Below, one piece after another: positions 9,197-16,713 of a DNA stretch of 38,284 nucleotides. A program made the position numbers and the translations under genes. The stretch is from Alphaproteobacteria bacterium (lineage in GTDB: Bacteria > Pseudomonadota > Alphaproteobacteria > SHVZ01). Positions within the stretch are counted from its first letter, which is position 1. Each line of letters begins with the position of its first letter. The notes below the pieces were generated by a model that worked only from the letters and a program-made list of their open reading frames with translations, made no database searches and had not been told where the DNA came from. The DNA lies in assembly GCA_009694025.1 (NCBI GenBank), contig SHVZ01000026.1:1-38284 (forward strand). The letters run 5' to 3'.

Positions 9197-10644
9197 GGCG
9201 CGACCTCCGCGGCGACCACGCTGTAGGTTCCGTCCGGGTTCCGGGCGAGCGCCACCCGCAGCCGTCGCGCAGGGATCAGCGCCGTTGCCGGCACCTTTGG
9301 GTCGACGGCGAAATCCATGGTCATGGCCGGCCAGCCGATGGCGGGAATGGGCGGATGGCTCAGAGTGACCGTTCCGTCGGACGATATCGGCCCGGCGACC
9401 GTCGCCTCCGTCCAGATCCGGTCGCCGGAAGGCGCCGGCAACTCAGCCGACGCGCCCGTTCGGAGCATCCCGCCAACGAGACTGCTCTCGCTGTCCAGGA
9501 GGAACTGGGCCGAGGTGACGACCCGGTCGCCTTCCCGCAAACCGTCCACGATCTCGACCTGATCGCCGACCTTGATCCCTGCCTTCACCGGAGCGGGCCT
9601 AAAGCGGCCGTCCCCCAGCGCTAGTACTACGCGCTCGCCCTGTCCCGTGCGGATCAACGCTTCGCCGGGGATCGCAATAACACCTTCGCGCGGCGCTGAA
9701 GCCAGACGCACGGAAGCAAACATGTTGGGCTTTAGTGCGCGATCGGCATTCGCGAGGCGCAGCCGAAGCCGGACGGTGCGCGTCTCCGGTCGGAGGTCCG
9801 CATAGACATAGTCGACGAAGGCCGCCCACACACGACCGGGCTCGCTCGGCACCCGCACCTCGGCCGTCATGCCAGCGCGCACGAAGCTCGCTTGGCTTTC
9901 GATCACCTCGGCCATTACCCAGACGGAATCGAGCTCGGTGATCGACAGCAGCGTCGTCTCCGGCGCGATAAACATCCCTTCGGCCAGGGCCAAGCGGGCG
10001 ACCGCGCCGGAGCGCGGCGCGAACACCTGGATCCGCTCAGGAAGCTGCCGGGTCTGCCGGATATCCTCGATCTGCCGCTCCGCCAGCCCGAGCGCCAGCA
10101 GCTTGCGCCGGGCGATCTCCGCCATATCCGTGTTGCCGCGCTGTACCTCACGCGTGAACTCGAAAGCAGCCACCAGCAGGTCGGGCGAGAAGAACTCGAA
10201 CAGGAGATCGCCGCGCGAGACCATCTGGCCCTCGACGCGCACCTGAAGCCTCTCGACCCAGCCCTTGGCCCGCACGTGAACATGGGAGATCCGGCTCTCG
10301 TCGAAGCCGATGGTGCCGAACGTCTCTATGACCGGCGTCAGGCTCGTCCGAGTTGCCGACGCCGTGCGAACGCCTAGGTTTTGCATGACCGCCGGCAAGA
10401 CGGTCACCGTTGCGGCGGCGTCACCCGAAGGGGCGGCCCCCTCGTACACCGGCACCATATCCATGCCCATCGGCGACTTGCCGGGCCTTTCGCTCCTGAA
10501 GGCGGGCATCATCGGGTCCCACCAGTACAGGATCTTGGGGCCGGCGGGCTCGTTCGTCGACAGGACGTGGCGCTCGAGCAGCATCCCGCCGCCGAGTCCC
10601 GCCGCGACGACAACTGAGACAGCAAGAAACGATCGAAGCTTCAC
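9193..10644 (-). CDS. cusB: CusB-type membrane fusion protein with fused CusF-like C-terminal domain
   Basis: I place the start at the GTG at 10644 because GGAGGG precedes it by a normal spacing, whereas the ATG at 10674 has no ribosome binding site. After one N-terminal membrane anchor comes a Met-rich metal-binding segment (ILYWWDPMMP, then KSPMGMDMVPVYEG). Next are the barrel-sandwich and alpha-hairpin domains of a periplasmic adaptor (RAKGWVERLQVRVEGQMVSRGDLLFE; ALAEGMFIAPETTLLSI). The last 75 or so residues repeat the CusF fold: TVTLSHPPIPAIGWPAMTMDFAV. CusB couples CusA to the outer-membrane channel and receives metal from CusF. The fused chaperone domain may deliver metal in cis. Confidence 0.9.
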   Translation of the reverse strand: MKLRSFLAVSVVVAAGLGGGMLLERHVLSTNEPAGPKILYWWDPMMPAFRSERPGKSPMGMDMVPVYEGAAPSGDAAATVTVLPAVMQNLGVRTASATRTSLTPVIETFGTIGFDESRISHVHVRAKGWVERLQVRVEGQMVSRGDLLFEFFSPDLLVAAFEFTREVQRGNTDMAEIARRKLLALGLAERQIEDIRQTRQLPERIQVFAPRSGAVARLALAEGMFIAPETTLLSITELDSVWVMAEVIESQASFVRAGMTAEVRVPSEPGRVWAAFVDYVYADLRPETRTVRLRLRLANADRALKPNMFASVRLASAPREGVIAIPGEALIRTGQGERVVLALGDGRFRPAPVKAGIKVGDQVEIVDGLREGDRVVTSAQFLLDSESSLVGGMLRTGASAELPAPSGDRIWTEATVAGPISSDGTVTLSHPPIPAIGWPAMTMDFAVDPKVPATALIPARRLRVALARNPDGTYSVVAAEVAP

Positions 10645-10732
10645 CGAGCCCTCCACCGCGAACAGCCATGGCAATCACCCGCTTCTCTCGCCTGATCGAC
10701 GAGGGAGCTGATGATCCGTGTTCAGACCGATG

Positions 10733-11080
10733 TCAGAGCTGTCTGGGGGGCCGTCGAAGCGGGAGAACGACGCGCGGGGCCGCGGCCTCTTCCCGCCAGG
10801 TCACCGGGACCGCGACGTGCGGAGGCGAGGGAATGCCGGAGACGGCCGGCGCGAGCGCGCACAGGACCAGGCACACGCCGCCCGCCATCATCGGGCACGC
10901 CGGCGCGTGCTTCTGCTGGACGGGAAGATCGTCCTGCGGAGTCGATTGACCCGGCTCGGCCATTTGCGTGTGGCAAGGCAGGCCATCGACCGCGCCCCCC
11001 GACGCGGCCCCGATCGCGACCGGACCGACGGCCAACGCCAGGACCAGCCAAAGCGCGAGCGCCGCCCTGAGCACACGCAT
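10733..11080 (-). CDS. Small secreted or membrane protein of the copper operon, unknown function
   Basis: The likely start is the ATG of MRVLRAALALWLVLALAVGP, downstream of the predicted transcription start near 11128; an upstream in-frame extension to 11275 lies outside the transcript. The 115-residue product has an N-terminal hydrophobic segment. A central region with CHTQMAEPG and HAPACPMMAGGVCLVLC has several Cys, His and Met residues suited to binding soft metals, and a second hydrophobic stretch follows. It is the first gene of the copper efflux operon, 88 bases before cusB. I do not recognise the family with certainty; small proteins of this kind often head cus/czc operons. Confidence 0.6.
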   Translation of the reverse strand: MRVLRAALALWLVLALAVGPVAIGAASGGAVDGLPCHTQMAEPGQSTPQDDLPVQQKHAPACPMMAGGVCLVLCALAPAVSGIPSPPHVAVPVTWREEAAAPRVVLPLRRPPRQL

Positions 11081-11134
11081 CAGCCGCCCCGAACGCCCAG
11101 CATTGATCTCGGTAACCGCTGTTGCCACCATGAG

Positions 11135-11165
11135 AGGGTAGGCTCCGCGCCTTGTGCTGCCAAGG
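11135..11165 (-). promoter_or_regulatory. Predicted promoter of the copper efflux operon with dyad at -35
   Basis: On the minus strand TTGGCA (11163-11158) and TACCCT (11140-11135) are separated by 17 bases, giving a start near 11128 just ahead of the first copper gene. An inverted repeat CCTTG-N6-CAAGG (11150-11165) overlaps the -35 element. A metal-responsive regulator could bind here, but the dyad does not sit between -35 and -10 as CueR sites do, and no regulator gene is nearby. The promoter call rests on hexamer match and position only. Confidence 0.45.
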
Positions 11166-11364
11166 TCCGATCCGCGGCCCATCGTGTCACAGACGCGTGC
11201 GCGGTCGTCCCCGTTGAGCGCTGCCCTGCGAGATCCTGGCCCGCATACGGTTGACAGGCGAAGCCGCCGCTTCATGCGGATCGGCGAATCTGGAGCAACC
11301 CGTGGACACCGCGCCAGCCCCGTGTCGGGCGATCGCCGCCGGCCGCGCTCAGGAACCGGCCCTA

Positions 11365-11487
11365 TCCTCGCGCCGGCACGTGCTTGCGGGCCTGCTTGCC
11401 TCGGTTGCGGTGCCTACGTTCGCCGAGACCCTGCCCGAGGATCGCCGGCGTTTCATGGCGCGCGCCTTCGAGATGAGTGCCGAGGCT
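11365..11487 (+). pseudogene. Truncated copy of the 5' end of the deaminase-like gene
   Basis: Translated in the frame beginning at 11251, this stretch reads SSRRHVLAGLLASVAV, then AETLPEDRRRFMARAFEMSAEA. It matches the signal peptide and first helix of the deaminase-like gene at 13000 (SRRRLVSGLLASVAV, then EDRRRFMARAFEMRAEA). The DNA at 11437-11475 and 13084-13122 differs at a single base over 39. After residue AEA the similarity stops: the catalytic part is absent and the frame runs on without meaning into the hydrolase gene. It is a remnant of a duplication, and the complete hydrolase gene lies between remnant and full copy. Confidence 0.75.
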
Positions 11488-11656
11488 TCGCCCGTCGAGG
11501 AACATTGGCGCAGGACGAAATGGTTCGCCCGTCCGGCGAAATGGCGCGCAACCTACTCCCGATGCGCGAAGGTTCACGAGGACGGCATCGCTCCGGCCGG
11601 CGAGTTGACAGGCCAACCCGTCGCCTCATGCTGGTCCTCCCACCGGGAGGAAACCA

Positions 11657-13003
11657 ATGATCGGGATGCCCTTGTTGCGCACGGCCGTCGCCGTCGCCCT
11701 CTGTCTTGCGCCTGCCCTCGCGTCGGCACAGAGCAAGCCCGAGTACATCCGCTTCCCGGAGACCAAGGGCGCGCTCTACAAGCCCGACGCGGGCCCCGCC
11801 CCTCATGTCGGCGTCCTGGTGATGCACCGGACGGCGGACTACCTGGCGCACCCCGCCTGCACCGAGCTCTCCAGGCGCGGCCTCCTGCTCCTCTGCATGA
11901 ACACGCGCTACGAGAACAACGAGGTGATGGTCAATTTCGAGCGCCTGCCGCTCGACGTGAAGGCCGGGGTCGAGTACCTGAGGAAGCAGCCGGGCATCAC
12001 CAAGGTGCTGTTGTTCGGGCACTCGGGCGGCGGCCCGCTGATGTCGCTCTACCAGGCGGTCGCCGAGAACGGCCCGGCCTACTGCAAGGGGGCGAACAAG
12101 CTCAGCGAATGCGGAGACGACCTCGCCGGATTGCCGAAGGCCGACGGCATCATCTTCGCCGACCCCAATCCCGGCAACTCGGTCAATACGCTTAGGCGCA
12201 TCAACCCGGCGGTCGCCAACGAGAACAACCCGCCCGACCCGAAGCCGGTCGCCGAGCTCGACATGTTCGACCCGAAGAACGGCTTCAACCCGAACGGTGC
12301 TTCGACCTACTCCGAGGAGTTCCAGGCGCGCTACTTCAAGGCCCAGGCCGAGCGCATGAACCGGCTGATCGCGACCGCCCAGGAGAAGCTCGAGCGGATC
12401 CGAAGGAAGGACTACGCCTACCCCGACGACGACATCATGATCATCCCGAGGAGCGGCAATCCGGGTTCCGGCGCCGGCGGCTCGGAGTCCGGCCTCTACG
12501 TCGCCCAGACGGCGATGCCCTACTTCAACTCGACGGCGAAGCCCGCGAAGCTCCTGAAGAACGACGGCACGGTCTCCGTCCGGGTGATCGACAGCGTCCT
12601 GGTCCCCAACACGCGTGCGGGCGAGATCATCAAGGGCTTCCGCACCGGAACCAAGATCTTCACGCTCCGCTCGTTCTTCTCCGCCCAGGCGATCCGCTCG
12701 ACCAACTCCAAGGACGGCATCGACTGGTGCTCGTCCAACAACTCGACGGTCTGCGCGATCGGGTCGATCACCGTCCCGGTCTTGTTCATGGCCATGGGCG
12801 GCCGCTACTACGTCGGCGACGGCGAGCGCTACTTCGAGGCCGCCAAGAGCCAGGACAAGGACTTCCTCGTGATCGAGGGCGCGACCCACGGCTTCACGCC
12901 GCGCACGCCGTGCGAGAAGACGCCGGGCCAGTACGCGAACTCGATGAAGAACCTGTTCGACTACACCGCCAAGTGGGTCGAGGCGCGCTTCAAGCCGTCG
13001 TGA
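11657..13003 (+). CDS. Secreted alpha/beta hydrolase-fold protein, substrate unknown
   Basis: The ATG follows GGGAGG at good spacing. The 448-residue product begins with a signal peptide cut after ALASAQ. An alpha/beta hydrolase core follows: VGVLVMHRTADYL (first strands), the nucleophile elbow LLFGHSGGGPLM with the catalytic Ser, and a late strand VPVLFMAMGG before the likely catalytic His in EGATHGFTPR. A long insertion (about residues 170-350) separates elbow and C-terminus and would form a large lid. Several Cys pairs suit a periplasmic protein. The stop overlaps the GTG of the next gene (GTGA), so both are probably made together. The substrate cannot be named. Confidence 0.72.
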   Translation: MIGMPLLRTAVAVALCLAPALASAQSKPEYIRFPETKGALYKPDAGPAPHVGVLVMHRTADYLAHPACTELSRRGLLLLCMNTRYENNEVMVNFERLPLDVKAGVEYLRKQPGITKVLLFGHSGGGPLMSLYQAVAENGPAYCKGANKLSECGDDLAGLPKADGIIFADPNPGNSVNTLRRINPAVANENNPPDPKPVAELDMFDPKNGFNPNGASTYSEEFQARYFKAQAERMNRLIATAQEKLERIRRKDYAYPDDDIMIIPRSGNPGSGAGGSESGLYVAQTAMPYFNSTAKPAKLLKNDGTVSVRVIDSVLVPNTRAGEIIKGFRTGTKIFTLRSFFSAQAIRSTNSKDGIDWCSSNNSTVCAIGSITVPVLFMAMGGRYYVGDGERYFEAAKSQDKDFLVIEGATHGFTPRTPCEKTPGQYANSMKNLFDYTAKWVEARFKPS

Positions 13004-13425
13004 GCCCGCTCTCGCGCCGTCGCCTGGTCTCAGGGCTCCTCGCCTCGGTGGCGGTCGCGCCGGCGCTGGCCGAGACCTCATCCGAGGATCGCCGGCGCTT
13101 CATGGCGCGCGCCTTCGAGATGCGCGCGGAAGCGATCCGCCGTGGCGATCAGCCTTTCGGCGCGGTGGTGGTGAAGGACGGCAGGGTCGTCGGCGAGGGC
13201 ATCAGCGCGGTGCTGACCCGTCCCGATCCGACCGCGCGTGGCGAGATCGAGGCGATCCGCGACGCGGCGCTCAGGCTCGGCACCCGCGACCTCCTGGGCG
13301 CCGAGCTCTACTCGACGTTCTGCCCGTGCCCGATGTGCGAGGCCGCCGCCGCCTGGGCCGGCATCCAGCGCATGTGGTACGGCGCCGAGATCAACGACGG
13401 CGGTGTGCCGAGGCTCGGGCGCTAG
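13000..13425 (+). CDS. Tat-exported cytidine/guanine deaminase-like protein lacking the zinc-ligand His
   Basis: The start is the GTG overlapping the hydrolase TGA; it gives MSPLSRRRLVSGLLASVAVA, a twin-arginine-like signal ending near ALAE. The rest is a nucleoside/guanine deaminase domain: GDQPFGAVVVKDGRVVGEG, a DPTA-x-GE-IEAI segment and the PCxxC motif (Cys110, Cys113). In active members the segment reads DPTAHAE or DPTAHGE, with His as zinc ligand. Here it is DPTARGE: codon CGT at 13237-13239 gives Arg80, one transition from CAT. Glu82 and both Cys remain. Deaminase activity is therefore doubtful. At 141 residues the protein is about a normal domain plus signal. Export of such a domain is itself unusual. 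Confidence 0.75.
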   Translation: MSPLSRRRLVSGLLASVAVAPALAETSSEDRRRFMARAFEMRAEAIRRGDQPFGAVVVKDGRVVGEGISAVLTRPDPTARGEIEAIRDAALRLGTRDLLGAELYSTFCPCPMCEAAAAWAGIQRMWYGAEINDGGVPRLGR

Positions 13426-13531
13426 GCGCTTGCCTTCGCGCGGTATCTCGGCGCCGCCCTCAAGGGGTCATGACATCGCCACGTTCGGCTGATACCACTG
13501 CCGCGCCTTTCATCCCGATCCCCGGTACCCG

Positions 13532-14374
13532 ATGGTCCTCGCCCGCGTGCTCGCGGTTCTCGTCGTCGTCGTCCTCGGCGCCTGCAATCGCCTGGGCGTG
13601 CCGTCGATGAACGAGGAGTCCTGGCTGATGCCGGGCGGACCGGGCGACGACGGGAAGCCGGCGCTGCTCAAGACCCGGGTCTATTTCCCTCAAGGATCCG
13701 GGCCGTTCCCGGTGGCGGTGATCAACCACGGATCGCCCGGCGAGCCCGGGCGCCAGTTCTGGGAGACGCCGAGCTTCGGCGCCGCCGTCGAGTGGTTCGT
13801 CGGCCGCGGCTACATGGTGGTGGTGCCGACGCGCCGGGGATATGGCGACAGCGGCCCATGGCCGGAGAATCCCGGGCCCTGCGCAAATCCCGACTTCGTC
13901 GCCGCCGGAAATGCCGCCGCCGACGACATCGCGGCCGTGGTCGGCCGGCTCCGCCTGCTCAAGATCGTCAGGCCCGACCGTATCCTCCTGGTCGGCCAGT
14001 CGGCCGGCGGATTCGGCGTGATCGCCGCCGCCAGCCGCAATCCGCCGGGCGTCTTCGGCGCCGTCAACATCGCCGGCGGGCGGCTCGGCGGCCAGGGCGA
14101 GATAAAGTGCGCGCCCGAGCGCCTGGTCGCCGCCAATGCCGCCTTCGGCGCGACCGCCAAGGTGCCGTCGCTCTGGCTCTATGCGGAGAACGACAGCTAC
14201 TTCGGCCCGGATCTGTCGCGTGCCATGGTCTCGGCCTATGGCGAGGCCGGCGGGCGTGCCGTCTACGTGCTGCTGCCGCACTTCAAGGACGACGGCCATC
14301 GGGTGTTCGTCGATCCCGACGGCCGCGAGTTCTGGACGCGCTCCGTCGCCGCATTCCTGGAGGCGTTGGAATAG
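13532..14374 (+). CDS. Lipoprotein alpha/beta hydrolase (dienelactone hydrolase-like), paralogue 1
   Basis: The 280-residue protein starts with a hydrophobic segment ending in a lipobox, VLGAC, with Cys18 as the lipidation site. It should be tethered to a membrane from the periplasmic side. The core has VAVINHGSPG (oxyanion-hole strand), RRGYGDSGPWPE, the nucleophile elbow LLVGQSAGGFG, a likely catalytic Asp in AENDSYF and the His in FKDDGHRVF. The substrate is unknown. The gene at 15403 is a clear paralogue, sharing for example GKPALLK, NHGSP, EWFV-RGYM, GQSAGGFGV and KVPSLWLY. It converges on the MORN gene with four bases between stops. No strong ribosome binding site is seen. Confidence 0.75.
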   Translation: MVLARVLAVLVVVVLGACNRLGVPSMNEESWLMPGGPGDDGKPALLKTRVYFPQGSGPFPVAVINHGSPGEPGRQFWETPSFGAAVEWFVGRGYMVVVPTRRGYGDSGPWPENPGPCANPDFVAAGNAAADDIAAVVGRLRLLKIVRPDRILLVGQSAGGFGVIAAASRNPPGVFGAVNIAGGRLGGQGEIKCAPERLVAANAAFGATAKVPSLWLYAENDSYFGPDLSRAMVSAYGEAGGRAVYVLLPHFKDDGHRVFVDPDGREFWTRSVAAFLEALE

Positions 14375-14378
14375 CGGG

Positions 14379-15338
14379 CTATTTGAAGCTGCACTCGTTG
14401 CGGACGCAGCGGCAGGCGCCGTTCGAGCCGTCGGGATCGACGCACCAGCCGTCGCCGTGGCGCAGGTCGTCGACCCAATCTCCGTCGTAGCGCCGCCCGT
14501 CGACCCATTGGCGAAGCCCGCGGCCGTTCGCCTTGTCGTCGACGAAGTCGCCGACATAGAGGCTGTCTCCGGGCCAGAGGTAGATGCCGCGACCGCTCCG
14601 CCGGCCGTCGACGAAGCTCCCCTCGTAGCGCTCGCCGCTGGCCCAGCGATAGACGCCCTCGCCGGTGCGCGCGTCGTCGGTGAAGTCGCCCCAGTAGCGG
14701 GCGCCGTCGGGCCATTCGCGGAAGCCCCGGCCGTGGAAGCGGCCGTCGACGATGTCGCCCTCGTAGCGCCCGCCGTCGGGCCAGAGATAGGCGCCGCGGC
14801 CGGTCATCTTGTTGTCGAGGAAGTCGCCCTCGTAGCGCTCGCCGTTGGCGAAGACGTAGATGCCCTTGCCGGTGCGCGCGTCGTCTAAGAAGTCGCCCTC
14901 GTAACGGTCGCCGGCGAAGGGCGAGTCCGCCCCCCAGAGGCGGACGCCCTGGCCATGGAAGCGGCCGTTCAGGAACCCGCCCTCGTAGCGGCTGCCGCTC
15001 GGCCAGAGATAGACGCCGCGTCCGGTCGGCTGGTCGTCCTCGAAGTCGCCCTCGTAGCGCTGGCCGTTGGCGAGCTCGAAGCGGCCCCGGCCCTGCATCT
15101 TGCCGGCGCGGAGACGGCCTTCGTAGACGACGGTCTGGCGGCTGCCCTCGCCCCAGACCAGCCGCCCCGGCCCCTCGGCGACGCCGTCCGGGCAGGCGCC
15201 CTCCCACAGCGGGGTCTCTCCCTCCGGGCGGTTCTCGCTCCACACCCGGCAGCCGCTGCGGGGATCGGCCGACCACGGCGCCGCCGCTGCCGCGGACGCT
15301 ACCAGGACGAGAGCCACGATCGGGATCGGCACGCGCAT
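14379..15338 (-). CDS. Secreted MORN-repeat protein with ten repeats
   Basis: After a signal peptide (MRVPIPIVALVLVASAAAAA) the 319-residue protein consists almost wholly of MORN repeats of the form YEGDF-(7)-GRG-Y-W, about 22-24 residues each. I count ten, from YEGRLRAGKMQGRG to YDGDWVDDLRHGDG. A short Cys-rich tail follows (WCVDPDG, ACRCVRNEC) that could form disulfides. MORN repeats form extended beta-hairpin solenoids used for binding lipids or proteins; the bacterial exported ones have no settled role. The gene lies between two paralogous hydrolases, convergent with one and divergent from the other (64-base gap), which suggests a shared envelope-related task. Confidence 0.88.
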   Translation of the reverse strand: MRVPIPIVALVLVASAAAAAPWSADPRSGCRVWSENRPEGETPLWEGACPDGVAEGPGRLVWGEGSRQTVVYEGRLRAGKMQGRGRFELANGQRYEGDFEDDQPTGRGVYLWPSGSRYEGGFLNGRFHGQGVRLWGADSPFAGDRYEGDFLDDARTGKGIYVFANGERYEGDFLDNKMTGRGAYLWPDGGRYEGDIVDGRFHGRGFREWPDGARYWGDFTDDARTGEGVYRWASGERYEGSFVDGRRSGRGIYLWPGDSLYVGDFVDDKANGRGLRQWVDGRRYDGDWVDDLRHGDGWCVDPDGSNGACRCVRNECSFK

Positions 15339-15402
15339 CGGTCCAGGATAGCACCGGGCCGGATCGGCTAGAGTGGTCGCACGCGATCCTCAGGGAGGCG
15401 TC

Positions 15403-16311
15403 ATGCGCCGCGGTCCTGCCGTTCTCGCGCTCCTCTTCCTCCTCGTCGTTCCGGCGATGGCATCCGCCCGGTCCGATCCCTGGGCCAAGGCCGAGCGCAA
15501 GCCTGGGTTCGTCGGGCTGATCGCGTCCAAGCTGAACGAGGAGGCGTGGTTCGTGCCGGGCGGGCCCGCCGCCGACGGCAAGCCGGCGCTCCTGAAGGCG
15601 CGGGTCTTCCGCCCGGCGGGAAACGGCCCGTTCAAGGTCGCCGTGATCAACCACGGCTCGCCCCCGGACGGAGCCAGCCGACCGGGCATGGGTGTGCCGA
15701 GCTACCGCGCCGCCGCCGAATGGTTCGTCGAGCGCGGCTACATGGCCGTCCTGCCGCTTCGCCGCGGCTATGGCGAGGCCGGCAACTGGCCGGAGACATT
15801 TGGTCCCTGCAGGAACCCGAACTTCGTCGCCGCCGGCAAGGCGACCGCCGACGACATCGAGGCGGTGGTGCGCTACCTCCGGACGCTGCCGGCGGTGAGG
15901 AAAGACCGGGTGCTGCTGGTCGGCCAGTCGGCCGGCGGCTTCGGCGTCGTCGCCGCCTCCGGCCGCAATCCCGAGGGCGTCTTCGCCATCCTCAACTTCG
16001 CCGGCGGCCGCGGCGCCCACCAGGGCGAGGACGCCGACGAGAACTGCGCGCCCGACCGGCTGGTTCAGGCGATGCGGACCTTCGCCAGCGGCGCCAAGGT
16101 GCCCTCGCTCTGGCTCTACACGCAGAACGACTCCTCGTTCGAGCCGGCGCTCTCGCGTCGCATGGCCGACGCCTACAAGGCCGGCGGCGGCAACGCCGAG
16201 TACCTGCTCTTGCCGGCCTTCAAGAAGGAAGGCCACAACATGTTCGCCAACGCCGACGGCCGGGCGCTGTGGACCGGGCCGGTGGCGGTGTTCCTGAAGA
16301 AGGTGGAGTAG
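15403..16311 (+). CDS. Secreted alpha/beta hydrolase (dienelactone hydrolase-like), paralogue 2
   Basis: The start at MRRGPAVLALLFLLVVPAMA is chosen because GGGAGG stands a few bases upstream; a longer in-frame start at 15373 lacks one. The 302-residue protein has a cleavable signal peptide (no lipobox). It has the same core as the gene at 13532: VAVINHGSPP, RRGYGEAGNWPE, elbow LLVGQSAGGFG with nucleophile Ser, TQNDSSF with the likely Asp and FKKEGHNMF with His. Cys residues near FGPCRNP and ENCAPDR are shared with the paralogue and may pair. The substrate is unknown. Together with the MORN gene it makes a symmetric hydrolase-MORN-hydrolase arrangement. Confidence 0.78.
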   Translation: MRRGPAVLALLFLLVVPAMASARSDPWAKAERKPGFVGLIASKLNEEAWFVPGGPAADGKPALLKARVFRPAGNGPFKVAVINHGSPPDGASRPGMGVPSYRAAAEWFVERGYMAVLPLRRGYGEAGNWPETFGPCRNPNFVAAGKATADDIEAVVRYLRTLPAVRKDRVLLVGQSAGGFGVVAASGRNPEGVFAILNFAGGRGAHQGEDADENCAPDRLVQAMRTFASGAKVPSLWLYTQNDSSFEPALSRRMADAYKAGGGNAEYLLLPAFKKEGHNMFANADGRALWTGPVAVFLKKVE

Positions 16312-16332
16312 GCGAGCCGGTGCGGGCGGCGA

Positions 16333-16361
16333 TTGACGCCATGTACCAATTTTGGTACTAG
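16333..16361 (+). promoter_or_regulatory. Promoter and operator of the HigBA-like toxin-antitoxin operon
   Basis: TTGACG (16333-16338), 17 bases, then TACTAG (16356-16361) with an extended -10 TGG form a plausible promoter. A perfect inverted repeat GTACCAA-TT-TTGGTAC (16343-16358) covers the spacer and part of the -10. Such dyads are bound by HigA-type antitoxins. The predicted transcript would start at about 16367, after the ATG at 16364, so either the start codon or the promoter call is off by a few bases. Confidence 0.5.
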
Positions 16362-16363
16362 AG

Positions 16364-16713
16364 ATGAAGAAAGTATCAGTCTTCTTCTTTGCGACCGAGG
16401 CCCGGGAGAGCCCGTCCGGGAGTGGTTGAAGGCATTGAGCGGCGAGGATCTCCGCCTCGTCGGCGAAGACATCATGACGGTCGAATTCGGCTGGCCGATC
16501 GGGATGCCGACATGCCGTCCGATGGGCGGTGGCTTGCACGAGGTTCGGACCAATCTTGCGAACAACCGGATCAGTCGCGTGTTCTTCTACGTGGACAGGC
16601 TCGGCCGGATGGTTCTCCTGCATGGCGTGATCAAGAAGACGAACGCCACGCGTCCCGCGGACCTGCAGCAGGCCCGTCGCAACAAGGGCATTCACGAGCG
16701 AGGGTCGAGATGA
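16364..16713 (+). pseudogene. HigB-like (phage Gp49-type, RelE superfamily) toxin with N-terminal frameshift
   Basis: From 16364 the frame reads MKKVSVFFFATEAR, the normal start of this toxin family, then goes out of frame and stops at a TGA near 16428. The frame one base earlier continues with GEPVREWLKALSGEDLRLVGEDI, VEFGWPIGMPTCRPMG, LHEVRTNL, RISRVFFYV and MVLLHGVIKK, which is the rest of the Gp49-like domain. A one-base insertion or deletion in the GC-rich stretch near 16395-16415 explains this. Such toxins are mRNA interferases. If the shift is real the toxin is dead or made only from an unusual start (TTG at 16333). The 3' end overlaps the antitoxin ATG (ATGA). It could also be a sequencing error. 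Confidence 0.75.

Noticed and set aside
11150-11165. CueR/MerR operator in front of the copper operon
   Set aside because: The dyad has an even 6-base centre and covers the -35, whereas MerR-family sites lie between -35 and -10 with a 19-20 base spacer.
11251-11279. TTGACA as a plus-strand promoter for the hydrolase
   Set aside because: No -10 hexamer lies at 16-18 bases (TGCGGA found).
11453-13081. A 542-codon minus-strand frame opposite the first hydrolase
   Set aside because: It shows no domain or signal and the plus strand has signal peptide, GHSGGG and ribosome binding site.
14263-16695. An 810-codon minus-strand frame
   Set aside because: It runs across the MORN gene in another frame and antisense to the hydrolase; the motif-bearing genes explain this DNA.
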